The notes under the pieces were generated by a model. It searched no databases. It was not told the origin of the DNA and saw only the letters and a program-made list of their open reading frames with translations. The position numbers and the translations under genes are program-made. A stretch of DNA of 19,792 nt, from positions 1 to 19,792 of the forward strand of contig JASLZV010000004.1 of the NCBI GenBank assembly GCA_030754715.1. The letters are read 5' to 3'. Numbering within the stretch: the stretch's first letter is position 1; each line of letters begins with the position of its first letter. Below are positions 6,461 through 15,224 of this stretch, in pieces. Source of the stretch: Phycisphaerae bacterium (GTDB lineage: Bacteria > Planctomycetota > Phycisphaerae > SM23-33).

Positions 6461-8317
6461 CTACGTGTGGCCTGTATTTTCTTCCTGAAGCCCGGCGCGC
6501 GCCTTTTTCCAAACCAGCAGGCCTTCGATAATCATCCAAAGAATAAGCAACTGGATCACCATGCCGAAACCGAACAACAGGTAGTTCCCCTTGGCCAGCC
6601 AGCCCACAGCCGGATTGAACATCTGCCACAACATCGCCCAGCCGGGCAACACCAGCATGACCACCATCGGCCCGACAGCAAACCATGCCGGGCGATTGCG
6701 ACGAACAAGGTAGAATACAATCACCATCAAGGCCAGCCCGGCCAGCAACTGGTTGATCGCACCAAACAGCGGCCAGAGGATCATCCCGCCCTTGCCCGGC
6801 ATGCTGCCGGTAAAAATAGCCACCGCTCCGGCAGCAACCAATGCTACGCCCGTGGCAACGTACTTATCGGTCAGCGGCTTGAATTTCACTGTACTCGAAA
6901 GTTCCTGGATTACGTATCGCTGTAGGCGTGTGGCGGTGTCGAGGGTGGTCGCCGCGAAACTGGCTACCAGCACCGCAAGGATCCCAACGGCCATCTTCAG
7001 CGGAATGCCCAGAGCGGCCATGAAGTTCGCGCCGCCCTCGATGAATGCGTCGACCTTCTCCTTCAGTCTATGGTTCTTCCAACCCCCGACCTTACCTTCA
7101 ATCCTGGGGTTGTATCGGGCCTTCCAGGCCTGGTGCCCGACAACAGGGGAACCGTCGGGTGTCTGGGCCCGGACATAATCGTAGGACGTCCCTTTACCAA
7201 TTCGGTTGAACAGGCCCATGCCGACCCCGGCGCAGCAGGAAAGGATTACAATAACCGCCAGGGCGCCCTCCAGGAGCATTGACCCATAGCCAACGAGTTG
7301 GGCGTCGGTTTCAGTGGATATCTGCTTGCTGGAGGTCCCGCTGGAGACCAGGCAGTGAAATCCGCTGACGGCTCCGCAGGCGACGATAACAAACAAGAAG
7401 GGGAAGATCGGCGGCGCGTCGGGGGGGATTTCTTCCACCGGTGCGACCGCAGGAGCCGAGCCCGACAGACTTGCCTGTCCGGTGAAACTCGCAACGCACA
7501 GCCCCAGCAGCAGCAGCCCCAGCGCAAGGAACAGTTCGTGGCTGTTGATATAGTCGCGTGGCTGCAGCAACGTCCAGACCGGCAGAACCGATGCAACAAA
7601 GCAATAAGCAAACAGGGCACCGGTCCAAATGACCACCGCATTGAGAAGTACCGGGCCCAACAGCGGAACGCCGAACCACTCGGCGATATCCACCGGCGCA
7701 AGGGTGCCGACCCAGATCATAAAATACATGACGCCCAGAGCGATTATGGACGGCAGCACCAGACCGCCCTTCTTCCTGTAAACCCAAAAGCCAATGGCGA
7801 CCGCTAGAGGAATCTCGATCCACACTGAAAGCACCGCCTCGGGATAGAACGCGAAGATCATCGCAATTACCAATCCGAAGACCGCCAACACGATGGTCAA
7901 CTCAAAGAACAGCACCAGCAGGAACAGAATTTTGGCCCTAGGGCTAATGATGCGGCCGGCCGCCTCGCCGATGGTCTGCCCCTTGCTCCGCAACGAGATG
8001 ACCAGCGCGCCGAAGTCGTGCACCGCCCCGATAAGGATTGAGCCCAGCACCACCCACAGCAAGGCGGGCAGCCATCCCCAGAAAACGGCGATGGCGGGGC
8101 CGACGATCGGACCTGTGCCTGCGATGCTGGTGAAATGATGCCCGAAGATCACCCCCCTTCGCGTAGGCACGAAGTCCACGTCATCGCGCAGTTGTCTGCT
8201 GGGCACCTCGGCATCGGCATCCAGACGAAAAATCTTCCTGCCCAACCAGCGTCCGTAGAGATGGTAGGCCAGGATGAAACCGAAAAAACTCAAGACTGCC
8301 ACAAGTAAAGTGTCCAT
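6461..8317 (-). CDS. cstA: carbon starvation protein A family transporter
   Basis: A 618-residue, very hydrophobic inner-membrane protein with many transmembrane helices. CstA and its relatives take up peptides or pyruvate when carbon is scarce. Family signatures seen are YGRWLGRKIF near the N-terminus, GVIFGHHFTSIAGTGPIVGP, then WVVLGSILIGAVHDFGAL and SLRSKGQTIGE. A long hydrophilic loop in the second half (SYDYVRAQTPDGSP through WKNHRLKEKVDAF) precedes ASFAATTLDTATRLQRYVIQEL, also conserved in the family. It is shorter than E. coli CstA (about 700), matching the shorter branch of the family. The specific substrate cannot be read from sequence. The small ybdD-like gene often found beside cstA is not seen. 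The gene stands alone, convergent with the FliM-like gene, and has its own promoter and a structured leader. Confidence 0.9.
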   Translation of the reverse strand: MDTLLVAVLSFFGFILAYHLYGRWLGRKIFRLDADAEVPSRQLRDDVDFVPTRRGVIFGHHFTSIAGTGPIVGPAIAVFWGWLPALLWVVLGSILIGAVHDFGALVISLRSKGQTIGEAAGRIISPRAKILFLLVLFFELTIVLAVFGLVIAMIFAFYPEAVLSVWIEIPLAVAIGFWVYRKKGGLVLPSIIALGVMYFMIWVGTLAPVDIAEWFGVPLLGPVLLNAVVIWTGALFAYCFVASVLPVWTLLQPRDYINSHELFLALGLLLLGLCVASFTGQASLSGSAPAVAPVEEIPPDAPPIFPFLFVIVACGAVSGFHCLVSSGTSSKQISTETDAQLVGYGSMLLEGALAVIVILSCCAGVGMGLFNRIGKGTSYDYVRAQTPDGSPVVGHQAWKARYNPRIEGKVGGWKNHRLKEKVDAFIEGGANFMAALGIPLKMAVGILAVLVASFAATTLDTATRLQRYVIQELSSTVKFKPLTDKYVATGVALVAAGAVAIFTGSMPGKGGMILWPLFGAINQLLAGLALMVIVFYLVRRNRPAWFAVGPMVVMLVLPGWAMLWQMFNPAVGWLAKGNYLLFGFGMVIQLLILWMIIEGLLVWKKARAGLQEENTGHT

Positions 8318-8356
8318 GTGGCTACTCTCATGGGGCTGGTAATTCTCTTACTTTAA

Positions 8357-8386
8357 CCCGGCGCCACGGCGCCACGGTGCGCCGGG
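8357..8386 (-). promoter_or_regulatory. strong hairpin in the cstA leader
   Basis: CCCGGCGC (8357-8364) and GCGCCGGG (8379-8386) form a perfect eight-base GC stem around a 14-base loop that itself contains GGCGCC. It lies about 40-70 bases upstream of the cstA ATG and just downstream of the predicted transcription start, so it would be in the 5' untranslated region. No T run follows. It could affect mRNA stability or translation. Confidence 0.45.
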
Positions 8387-8406
8387 CGGAACCGCGCCGT
8401 TAGGAA

Positions 8407-8437
8407 AGTGTAACACACCGTGCGCCCCATCAGTCAA
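8407..8437 (-). promoter_or_regulatory. candidate cstA promoter
   Basis: On the minus strand TTGACT (8437-8432) and TACACT (8412-8407) are separated by 19 bases, slightly longer than the ideal 17. The start would be near 8400, giving a leader of about 80 bases before the ATG at 8317. Confidence 0.45.
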
Positions 8438-8718
8438 GGTTCTGCACCACAGGCCCCAGTGGACAGTTCGCAGGCTTCAAGGCGCCTCACTAAAGTTCAG
8501 TCGGCGAATCGGCCGACATAACAATGCTTCGAGCGAGCATTATCAGTCTCAGGCGCTGCCGGGCAACGGCGGTGGGGCGTTACGGCGCCCTGCCGCCTCC
8601 CCCTGCGCAAAAGTTGCCGCAACCGGCACAGATAAGATGCGATAAAGGTGATGGCCGCCGCGAAGCGAAACCGCCGAGATCGTGAATTCGTGTTCTCATC
8701 CGGGTCGCCGCAGCCTCA
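8438..8718. other. intergenic stretch between rny and cstA, with hairpins and no gene
   Basis: No credible coding frame is present. Two neighbouring perfect six-base hairpins occur: GTCGGC/GCCGAC (8500-8517, loop of six) and AATGCT/AGCATT (8523-8541, loop of seven). Nearer to rny is a terminator-like hairpin (8609-8628). The rest is GC-rich sequence without recognisable signals. Confidence 0.4.
8609..8628 (-). terminator. possible rny terminator
   Basis: On the minus strand TGCCG-GTTG-CGGCA forms a five-base stem with a four-base loop, followed by ACTTTTG. It lies about 90 bases after the rny stop. The T run is only four bases. Confidence 0.35.
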
Positions 8719-10302
8719 CTACTTGGCGTATTCCACACAGCGCAGTTCGCGGACCAACGTCACCTTGACCTCGCCGGGATACTCCATTTCTTCCTCAACA
8801 CGGCGCGCGATATCCCGCGCGATCTTGCCCGATAGGCGATCGTCCACCCCCGAGGGGTCCACAATCACGCGCACTTCCCGTCCGGCCTGGATTGCGTAGG
8901 CTTGTTGAACGCCCTCGAAAGCCGTGGCGATTTCTTCCAACTTTTGCAGGCGCTGAACGTATCGCTCCAGCGACTCTCGCCGCGCGCCTGGCCTCGATGC
9001 GCTGATCGCGTCGGCAGCCGCCACAATCGGCGTGTAGACGCTTGTGGCCTCCAGGTCCCCGTGATGGGCGCCTGCGGCGTTAGCGACCTCCTCTTTCTCG
9101 CCGTATCGCTTGCACAGGTCGGCGCCAATCTCCGGGTGCCCCCCCTGCACTTCGTGGTCCACCGCCTTGCCAATGTCGTGCAATAGGCCGCAGCGCCGCG
9201 CAATCTGCCCATTGAGGCCCAACTCATCAGCGATGATCTGTGAAAGATACGCCACCTCCATGGAGTGCTTCAGCACGTTCTGCCCGTAGGAAGTCCTGAA
9301 ATGAAGTCGCCCGAGTAGTTCCATTAATTTGTTGTGCAGGCCGCGAACCTTCGCCTCCAGCGTGGCCTGCTTGCCCTGGTCGTACACCTGTTTCTGGACT
9401 TCTTTCTCCATGGCGCCGACCGTCTCTTCTATGCGTGTGGGATGGATTCGTCCGTCCTGGATCAGCCGTTCCAACGTCCTGCGGGCCACCTCGCGCCTCA
9501 CCGGATCAAACGAAGAGACTACCACCACACCCGGCGTATCATCGACAATCACGTCCACACCGGTAGCCTTTTCAAACGCGCGGATGTTTCGGCCCTCCCG
9601 GCCGATAACACGCCCCTTCATGTCGTCGGAGGGAATATCCACCGTGGACACCGTGGATTCGCAGGTATGGTCGGCTGCATAACGCTGAATCGACGAGATG
9701 ACAATCTCTCGGGCTTTGGATTCGGCCTCCTCGTTGGCCCGATCAATTCTTTTCTGGATCAGTTCGGCTGTCTCCTCCTCCATGTCCTTTTCGACACGTT
9801 CCAGGATCGCCTTGCGTGCCTCTTCAATGGTCAGATTGGCCACCTTGAGAAGTTGGCTTTTTTGCTGGCCGATCAATTCGTTGAGTTGGCGGTCCTTGTT
9901 GGCCAGGGCCCTTTCACGTTCGTGGATGCCCTTTTCCGCTGCCTCGATCATCCGCTCCTTGGACTGGAGAGTTTCGAGTTTCTGGTCGATCAGGTCCGCG
10001 CGTTTTCCCAGGCGCTTTTCCTCGGCGCGGAGTTCCTTTCGCGTGGACTCGGTTTCCGCACCAAACTGTTCCCGGTGGGAGATCAGTTCGCTCTTGGCCT
10101 GGGCCTCAGCCTGCGCAACGATCTTTCCCCCCTCGGCCCGCGCTGCGTTCTTGTCAGCTTGGAGTTCTTTGTCCAGCGAGTCGCGTTTGAGGTGCTCCAG
10201 CAAGACGCGGACGATAAACCCCACGATCATACTTGCAGCGACAACCGCAACCAGCACCCCTACCTCGGGGCCGGTAAGCCCTGCTATTACTGACAGTTGC
10301 AT
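8719..10302 (-). CDS. rny: ribonuclease Y
   Basis: A 527-residue membrane-anchored endoribonuclease that starts mRNA decay in bacteria lacking or supplementing RNase E. The N-terminus has one transmembrane helix (about residues 13-35), then a long charged coiled coil (about 36-205). The KH domain follows, with its GxxG loop as GREG (234-237) in [20 protein letters not shown]. The catalytic HD domain has [18 protein letters not shown] and the metal-binding HD pair at 375-376 in [12 protein letters not shown], then AGAHHGD and [17 protein letters not shown]. The length is standard for the family (about 520). ATG 10302 is chosen because AAAGGAAA lies about nine bases upstream; the frame continues 16 codons upstream (to 10350) without a binding site, and the anchor helix begins right after residue 10 from 10302. 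It is a single-gene unit with a long upstream gap. Confidence 0.95.
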   Translation of the reverse strand: MQLSVIAGLTGPEVGVLVAVVAASMIVGFIVRVLLEHLKRDSLDKELQADKNAARAEGGKIVAQAEAQAKSELISHREQFGAETESTRKELRAEEKRLGKRADLIDQKLETLQSKERMIEAAEKGIHERERALANKDRQLNELIGQQKSQLLKVANLTIEEARKAILERVEKDMEEETAELIQKRIDRANEEAESKAREIVISSIQRYAADHTCESTVSTVDIPSDDMKGRVIGREGRNIRAFEKATGVDVIVDDTPGVVVVSSFDPVRREVARRTLERLIQDGRIHPTRIEETVGAMEKEVQKQVYDQGKQATLEAKVRGLHNKLMELLGRLHFRTSYGQNVLKHSMEVAYLSQIIADELGLNGQIARRCGLLHDIGKAVDHEVQGGHPEIGADLCKRYGEKEEVANAAGAHHGDLEATSVYTPIVAAADAISASRPGARRESLERYVQRLQKLEEIATAFEGVQQAYAIQAGREVRVIVDPSGVDDRLSGKIARDIARRVEEEMEYPGEVKVTLVRELRCVEYAK

Positions 10303-10581
10303 GATAAGTTTCCTTTGGCAAGACGACGTGCCGAAACCCCACATTCCCAAGCAGGCGTTGCGGCTGCCAAGAGCGGCACCGCGATCAGGTCAATTCACAG
10401 GTTACCTCAGTTCGCCCCCCCCGGCTGATCTCCGGGCGGTCCAGCTGGCCCTCTCTTCAGGCTGATTACGTAAGGGCACAACATCAAAGGGCTTACCAAG
10501 TTCTTCGGCGGAGGGAGTTTTGCCCGGCCCCGCCATACTGCCATCAGGAAGCTCTCACTGCATTGGCTCATGTGAATTTTA

Positions 10582-10668
10582 TGACCCGAAAGCCTCGTCC
10601 CGAAAGACGATTGATCGACGCTCCACGCTGCGGCACTCTTTGGGGTCAGGTTTTCCCGCCAAAGCGGG
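10582..10668. promoter_or_regulatory. structured element, possible small RNA or rny leader structure
   Basis: TGACCCGAAAG (10582-10592) pairs with CTTTGGGGTCA (10638-10648) over ten positions with one mismatch. Inside is TCGTC-CCGAAA-GACGA (10595-10610). Directly after it comes GGTTTT and then the hairpin CCCGC-CAAA-GCGGG (10655-10668). On the + strand the first stem followed by TTTT is terminator-like. On the - strand the whole would lie 280-370 bases before the rny start. Direction of transcription is not known. Confidence 0.3.
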
Positions 10669-10770
10669 CGCTGTTCACCATCGTACATGCCGCGGCGGCC
10701 AACGTCAGCCAGCCCCCGGCATCGAGCACCGCTTAACCAACGGCCTGCTTGCGGTTACTTCTCGGCCGTC

Positions 10771-10977
10771 TCAGTCGGTTTTTCCTTGCGTCCCCGCCGC
10801 CCCATAGACGGCAGAACTTAACGCTTCAAAACCCATCATACCCAAAGCCACACCGGAGGTCAAGAGACAAAACGCCCAAACTTTGCCCACAATCGATCTT
10901 GTTTTGCGTGGGGCTGTAATTGCTCTAGTATCAAGAGGTTGCCCCCCGCCCCGCGCGAGGAGCTCGGCTCGCCTCAT
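10771..10977 (-). CDS. doubtful small membrane protein
   Basis: A 68-residue frame starts 18 bases after the ACT gene. Its second half (VWAFCLLTSGVALGMMGFEAL) would make one transmembrane helix. The first half is arginine-rich and unlike a natural start; a GTG within the frame (before GKVWAF) is another possible start. No ribosome binding site is evident for either. Its placement downstream of the ACT gene on the same strand would allow co-transcription, but it may be chance. Confidence 0.2.
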   Translation of the reverse strand: MRRAELLARGGGQPLDTRAITAPRKTRSIVGKVWAFCLLTSGVALGMMGFEALSSAVYGAAGTQGKTD

Positions 10978-10995
10978 CGCCGAAGGATGGCCTTA

Positions 10996-11382
10996 TTAGA
11001 TGATCTTGGCCGCCTTGGCATTATCGGTGGTCCTCAGCACGATGGTAGCCTTGCCGGCATCACCGGCTGTGGAATAGACCAGGTCGATGCCGACTCCCGC
11101 CTCGGCGAGTATGTGGGCAATTTCGTTGAGTGTCCCGGGCGTGTTGGCAGCCTTCACGCAGACGACTTGGCCGAACTCACAGATCTCCACAGCAGGCGTG
11201 ATGGCCTTGCAGACCTTGTCGTTGTCGGCGGTGACCATCAGCAGATGCCCCATGTCACCTTCCACCCAGGCACACAGGGCCAGGATGTTGACCCCGGTGT
11301 CCTTGACCTTGTCGGTCACTTCAGCCAGCCGGCCCACCTTGTTTGTCACCGTCGCGCGGATTTCACCACACAGCTTGGCCAT
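10996..11382 (-). CDS. tandem ACT-domain protein
   Basis: A 128-residue protein made of two ACT domains, about residues 5-60 (VTNKVGRLAEVTDKVKDTGV, with NILALCAW) and 70-126 (NTPGTLNEIAHILAEAGVG, with IDLVYSTAG). ACT domains bind amino acids or similar small ligands and usually regulate metabolic enzymes. No catalytic domain is attached, so this is a stand-alone sensor or regulatory subunit; its partner is not indicated here. The ATG at 11382 follows AGGAG by eight bases, which is much better than the upstream start at 11415. A TATAAT box lies about 35 bases upstream. It is divergent from murA, with only 119 bases between the starts. Confidence 0.85.
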   Translation of the reverse strand: MAKLCGEIRATVTNKVGRLAEVTDKVKDTGVNILALCAWVEGDMGHLLMVTADNDKVCKAITPAVEICEFGQVVCVKAANTPGTLNEIAHILAEAGVGIDLVYSTAGDAGKATIVLRTTDNAKAAKII

Positions 11383-11415
11383 GGTTGTTTCTCCTATTCC
11401 AGAACATGCCGCCAT

Positions 11416-11444
11416 ATTATATGCGTGCAGGCCTCCGGTTGCAT
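11416..11444 (-). promoter_or_regulatory. candidate promoter of the ACT-domain gene
   Basis: On the minus strand a perfect TATAAT (11421-11416) is preceded at 17 bases by ATGCAA (11444-11439), a weak -35. The start would be near 11409, giving a leader of about 27 bases that includes the AGGAG site. Confidence 0.5.
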
Positions 11445-11468
11445 CCGCATCGTCTGCCGTGGTATGGT
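11439..11468 (+). promoter_or_regulatory. weak candidate promoter of murA
   Basis: TTGCAT (11439-11444) and TATGGT (11463-11468) with an 18-base spacer are the only promoter-like pair before murA. The -35 half coincides with the -35 position of the ACT-gene promoter on the other strand, making a back-to-back arrangement. Confidence 0.25.
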
Positions 11469-11501
11469 GGCAGCACGTCAGTGGGCCTGGTGGAATGAGT
11501 C

Positions 11502-12767
11502 ATGGATAAGTTTGTCATACAAGGAGGCGGGAGGCTGACCGGGTCGGTCCGGGTCAGCGGGTCAAAGAACGCGACCCTTCCGATCCTGGCCGCAGCACTG
11601 CTGAGTGACGGACCCAGCGTGCTTGCCGATGCGCCGGACCTGGCCGACGTGAGCCACATGGCCGACCTGATGAGCCAGTTGGGGGCGGAGGTGCGCCGCG
11701 ACGACCAGGGGCGGATACACGTCCAGGTAGTGGACGAGTCGCGCAGCCACGCGCCCTACGACACGGTGCGGAAGATGCGCGCGAGTATCTGCGTACTGGG
11801 GCCGCTGCTGGCCAAACGAACCGAGGCGCGGGTAGCCATGCCCGGCGGCTGCGCAATCGGTTCGCGACCGATCAACCTCCACCTGCGCGGGCTGAAGGCG
11901 CTGGGGGCCAAGATCGAACTGGACGGCGGCGACATCGTCGCCAGGGCCAAGCGGCTGCGGGGGGCGGAGATATTCCTCGGCGGGCCGTTCGGGTCCACCG
12001 TGCTCGGCACGGCCAACGTGATGACGGCCGCGACGCTGGCCGAAGGAACGACCGTTATCGAATGCGCTGCGTGCGAGCCTGAGGTCGCCGACCTGGCCGA
12101 CTACCTCAACGCGATGGGGGCGCGGATCGACGGCGCCGGCACGCCGCACCTTGTAATCGAGGGGGTCGAGCGACTCACCGGCGTCGAGCACCGAATGATT
12201 CCCGACCGCATCGAGGCCGGCACTTTTATGATGGCCGCAGCGATCACCAACGGTGAGGTCCGCCTCGAAAACGTTCGCCTCGACCACATGATGGCGGTGG
12301 TGGATAAGTTGCGCCGGATCGGGGTGATTGTGAAAACCGACGGCCAAGCGGCGGTGGTTTCGTCGTCGCGCCATCTTGAACCGGCCGACGTAACCACCCA
12401 ACCGTACCCGGGGTTTCCGACCGATCTGCAGGCGCAGTTGACAACGCTGCTTTGCCTGGCAGACGGTAACAGCGCGATCACCGAAAAAATCTACCCCGAC
12501 CGGTTCATGCACGTGGCGGAACTCTTGCGGATGGGAGCTAACATTCGCAAGGAGGGGCCCACAGTCATCGTGACGGGAGCAAAACGTCTGATCGGCGCGC
12601 CGGTGATGGCCAGCGACCTGCGGGCGTCGGCGGCGCTGGTGCTGGCCAGCCTGGTCGCCCGCGGAACGACCACGGTCAATCGCGTCTATCACATCGACCG
12701 CGGCTACGATCGCATCGAGCACAAGTTAGCCGGACTCGGCGCCAAGATACATCGCAGCAACGAGTAA
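11502..12767 (+). CDS. murA: UDP-N-acetylglucosamine 1-carboxyvinyltransferase
   Basis: A 421-residue cytoplasmic enzyme for the first committed step of peptidoglycan synthesis: transfer of enolpyruvate from phosphoenolpyruvate to UDP-N-acetylglucosamine. The catalytic SGSKNA gives Lys22 and Asn23. KMRAS (91-95) supplies the conserved Arg. [18 protein letters not shown] carries Cys117, the nucleophile and fosfomycin target. The second half has [27 protein letters not shown] and the closing [11 protein letters not shown] and DRGYDRIE motifs. The length is normal. Since some planctomycetes were long believed to lack peptidoglycan, an intact murA is worth noting; genes for it are now known in many of them. 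The ATG at 11502 has only a GGTGG-like site upstream. It is a single-gene unit, convergent with trxB. Confidence 0.95.
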   Translation: MDKFVIQGGGRLTGSVRVSGSKNATLPILAAALLSDGPSVLADAPDLADVSHMADLMSQLGAEVRRDDQGRIHVQVVDESRSHAPYDTVRKMRASICVLGPLLAKRTEARVAMPGGCAIGSRPINLHLRGLKALGAKIELDGGDIVARAKRLRGAEIFLGGPFGSTVLGTANVMTAATLAEGTTVIECAACEPEVADLADYLNAMGARIDGAGTPHLVIEGVERLTGVEHRMIPDRIEAGTFMMAAAITNGEVRLENVRLDHMMAVVDKLRRIGVIVKTDGQAAVVSSSRHLEPADVTTQPYPGFPTDLQAQLTTLLCLADGNSAITEKIYPDRFMHVAELLRMGANIRKEGPTVIVTGAKRLIGAPVMASDLRASAALVLASLVARGTTTVNRVYHIDRGYDRIEHKLAGLGAKIHRSNE

Positions 12768-12831
12768 CGCCGCCCCGCTAGGAGGTTGAAAGTTTTCCAT
12801 TTTCCAAAAAGCCCCGTGCCGCTTACCACCC

Positions 12832-13833
12832 CTAGGCGACTTCACCGACACCGGCTGAGGTCCAAGTTGACGGGTCCCGGAAGTATTCCCGCAGCATCAT
12901 GGCGGCAACGACGCCGTCGGCGCATGCGGTGACCAACTGCATCGCCGCCTGCCGGCGGCAGTCGCCGGCTACGAACACCCCAGGCATCGAGGTCCTCATC
13001 GTCAGCGGGTCGGCTACTATGTAGCCGGCCTCGTCCATCTCTACCACCCCGCGGAGCCAGGCGGTGTTAGGGGTCATCCCGGCAAAGACAAACACCCCAT
13101 CAACCTTAACCTGCTCAGCAGCGTCGGTCTCTACATTTCGTATGCGAACGTGGTCGATCTCGGCCCCATCGGCATTAGGCACGATCTCTTCCAAAACGTA
13201 GGGCAGTTTGATGTCGATGCCCTTGTCGGCAGCCACGTTGTGGAGTTCCTCCACCAGTACCATCTGAGCGCGGAATTCGCGGCGTCGGTGGATCATCGTG
13301 GCCTTCCTGACAAATCGCTCGGCCAAGTATATGGTGTCCTGGACGGCGGTGTTTCCGCCGCCAACCGTCAGTACGTGCTTGTCGCGGTAAAACGCACCGT
13401 CACAGGTGGCGCAGTAACTGACGCGCGTAGCCTGGCGCATCTGCTGCTCGCCGGGGACCCCCAGGACGCGGTAGTCGCTGCCAGGCGACAGGATTACCGC
13501 CCGAGCCACGTGCGACCGCTCACCGGCGTTGATCTCCAATTCCAGTAGGCCGTCGTCGCGCCGCTTCAGCGACGTAACCGCCCGGTTGACGGCAATCTCG
13601 GCTCCGAAGCGCAGCACCTGCGCCTTCATGCGCTCGATCAGGTCAAAGCCGCCGATCTTCTGATAGCCGGGATAGTTCTCCACATCCTCGGTGAGCATAA
13701 TCTGCCCGCCGGGCAGGCCGTTTTTCTCCAGCATCAATGTCTTGTAGCGATCACGGGCAGCATAGAGACCGCCAGCCAGCCCAGCCGGGCCCACACCCAC
13801 GATGATTACGTCATATGCCTCTGTTTCGCTCAT
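12832..13833 (-). CDS. trxB: thioredoxin reductase
   Basis: A 333-residue flavoprotein that passes electrons from NADPH through FAD to thioredoxin. The FAD motif is GVGPAG (13-18), usually GGGPAG. PGGQIMLTEDVENYPG (41-56) is the typical family stretch. The redox-active disulphide is CATC (141-144). The NADPH domain has GGGNTAVQD (158-166), where GGGDSA is more usual, and HRRREFRA (182-189), whose arginines contact the NADP phosphate. VAGDCRR near the C-terminus completes the FAD site. About 25 extra residues extend the C-terminus. It starts 39 bases after the stop of the upstream secreted-protein gene on the same strand, so they probably form an operon, although no functional link is evident. 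Confidence 0.92.
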   Translation of the reverse strand: MSETEAYDVIIVGVGPAGLAGGLYAARDRYKTLMLEKNGLPGGQIMLTEDVENYPGYQKIGGFDLIERMKAQVLRFGAEIAVNRAVTSLKRRDDGLLELEINAGERSHVARAVILSPGSDYRVLGVPGEQQMRQATRVSYCATCDGAFYRDKHVLTVGGGNTAVQDTIYLAERFVRKATMIHRRREFRAQMVLVEELHNVAADKGIDIKLPYVLEEIVPNADGAEIDHVRIRNVETDAAEQVKVDGVFVFAGMTPNTAWLRGVVEMDEAGYIVADPLTMRTSMPGVFVAGDCRRQAAMQLVTACADGVVAAMMLREYFRDPSTWTSAGVGEVA

Positions 13834-13872
13834 CCGTTGTTCCCGCCATGGTTCTACCGGCCGCAGGAGTTT

Positions 13873-15198
13873 CTACGGCCCCATAGTCTTAATTATTTCT
13901 TCGGCGTTGGGGAAGCGCCGAAGGACGGCTTGGCCGGTCGCCACCTCCATGACCAGCCCGCCGGCCGCCTCCATGATAAGCAGATTGCCCTTCTTGTCTA
14001 TCCACATGGTCGCCGGGGGGGCATCTGCGCTGAGTTGGTCGGTCACTCGGACCGCCTGAACCCTGCGCCCGCTCAGTTCGATCTCCTCGGGGCCTTCCAC
14101 CGTGAACGTTCGCAGGTTGAAGTTGTTCCCGGTTGCATCGTAAGTCGCGAAGGCGTAGGACGCGGGGGTCTCTGAGTTCACCATGCGGCCCAGCAACCAC
14201 ACCATGGCACGGGGCAGGTAGTTAGCCTTCGGGGCGGTTACCGAGCGGGGGGTCTTGGCCTTGCCGTCGCGGATCACCTTGCAGACGATTTGCTCACCGG
14301 TCTTGGAACCCCGTTCGCTAAGGCGGGTGGTCTTTCGGTCGGTCCGCAACCAACCCACCTCTACCCACGTTTCAGCCGACCGGTCGGCCGCTGTGAACAT
14401 TTCGCGCCTAATTCGCATAACCTGCTCGCCGGGCCCGCTGAGCCAAATCCATGCCTTGACCACACAGCCGCTTTTTCCACTCTTCGTCGCGGGCAATTCC
14501 ACTTGGCGCATAAATCCAACGGCCTGTCCCTTACGGCGGTAAAGGAACCAGTGTGGACCGGTGCGGATCAATGCAGCCAGTTTCTTGTCGGTCAGGGCAG
14601 CCAGCAGAGTCCCACCACGGTCGAGATTGGTCTTTCGTTGGACCTTGGCGCGTACAGGGTCGGTAATCTCCAGTGTCGCCAGCACCGCGCTGCAAATCTC
14701 ATCCAGGTGGTTCCGCATGTTGGTTGGCCCCGAGATGCGAAACTCCAGGAAATCCTGCTTTTGCCGCAGCACCCAGACGCGGCGCTGCCAGAATCTCACC
14801 CGACCCTTCGCAACGCCGCGATAGGTGACAGCCGGCCTGCCCGCCAGCGGGGCGACCTCCACCGAGTCGGCTTCAAACCGATCGGTCGTTCGAAAACGCG
14901 TCGCCAGTCTTCTGGAACACGCCTGCAGATCCGCATCCTTGAGATCAGGATCGCTGCGGCGAAAGACGCTCAGCGTCCAGAGGATCGCGCCGGTCTTCTC
15001 ATCACGCCGGGTCCAGGTCACCAGGCACGAAGAGACACTAGTCCGCGTGCGGGCCGTGTTAACCGGTGGCCTGAGTGAAAAGCCGGTGAGCGGATCGATA
15101 TATAGCCGGCCCAGTTCGATCTTCTCGGCCTCGCCGCTGAGGGCGACGGCCGCCAGGAAAAAACCCGTCGGAATCAGGATTATTTGCATCCGGGTCAC
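13873..15198 (-). CDS. secreted protein of unknown function
   Basis: A 441-residue protein with a short N-terminal signal peptide (MQIILIPTGFFLAAVALSG after the first three residues). The GTG at 15198 is preferred because GGAG lies eight bases upstream; the ATG at 15189 is too far from it. The mature part is beta-rich, with two similar-looking halves: the first includes TRRDEKTGAILWTLSVFR and a LEFRISGP segment, the second a transglutaminase-like or lipoprotein-carrier-like beta pattern (AVRVTDQLSADAPPATMWI, then DKKGNLLIMEA). No catalytic motif can be identified and no family is claimed. It is the first gene of a probable operon with trxB and has a TATAAT promoter box directly upstream. Confidence 0.7.
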   Translation of the reverse strand: MTRMQIILIPTGFFLAAVALSGEAEKIELGRLYIDPLTGFSLRPPVNTARTRTSVSSCLVTWTRRDEKTGAILWTLSVFRRSDPDLKDADLQACSRRLATRFRTTDRFEADSVEVAPLAGRPAVTYRGVAKGRVRFWQRRVWVLRQKQDFLEFRISGPTNMRNHLDEICSAVLATLEITDPVRAKVQRKTNLDRGGTLLAALTDKKLAALIRTGPHWFLYRRKGQAVGFMRQVELPATKSGKSGCVVKAWIWLSGPGEQVMRIRREMFTAADRSAETWVEVGWLRTDRKTTRLSERGSKTGEQIVCKVIRDGKAKTPRSVTAPKANYLPRAMVWLLGRMVNSETPASYAFATYDATGNNFNLRTFTVEGPEEIELSGRRVQAVRVTDQLSADAPPATMWIDKKGNLLIMEAAGGLVMEVATGQAVLRRFPNAEEIIKTMGP

Positions 15199-15224
15199 GA
15201 GCCGGTCTCCGCGGACGATGGGCG

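Larger units (their letters stand above)
10303..10995. other. long intergenic region upstream of rny, with foldable structure
   Basis: About 690 bases without a convincing gene. It holds an imperfect ten-pair stem (10582-10648), a tight hairpin CCCGC-CAAA-GCGGG (10655-10668), a hairpin GCGAG/CTCGC near 10957-10974 just beyond the ACT gene, a possible short minus-strand reading frame (10771-10977), and a GC-rich CCCGG/CCGGG hairpin near 10420-10436. No clear TATAAT box for rny was found. Part of it may be a long rny leader or a small RNA gene. Confidence 0.45.

Noticed and set aside
9334..10293. Long + strand frame antisense to rny (319 codons)
   Set aside because: It is a shadow of the rny coiled-coil region; the rny frame has clear KH and HD motifs.
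10407..10688. Minus-strand 93-codon frame upstream of rny
   Set aside because: Composition is unlike a protein (late Pro/Gly run from a GC-rich hairpin) and no binding site precedes its start.
10461..10735. Open + strand frame ending in the ATG-initiated 51-codon stretch at 10581
   Set aside because: No ribosome binding site, biased composition, no recognisable motif, and it lies over strong inverted repeats; more likely a chance open frame in GC-rich DNA.
11562..12722. Long minus-strand frame antisense to murA (386 codons)
   Set aside because: His/Arg/Asp-rich shadow of murA; the murA frame contains all catalytic motifs.
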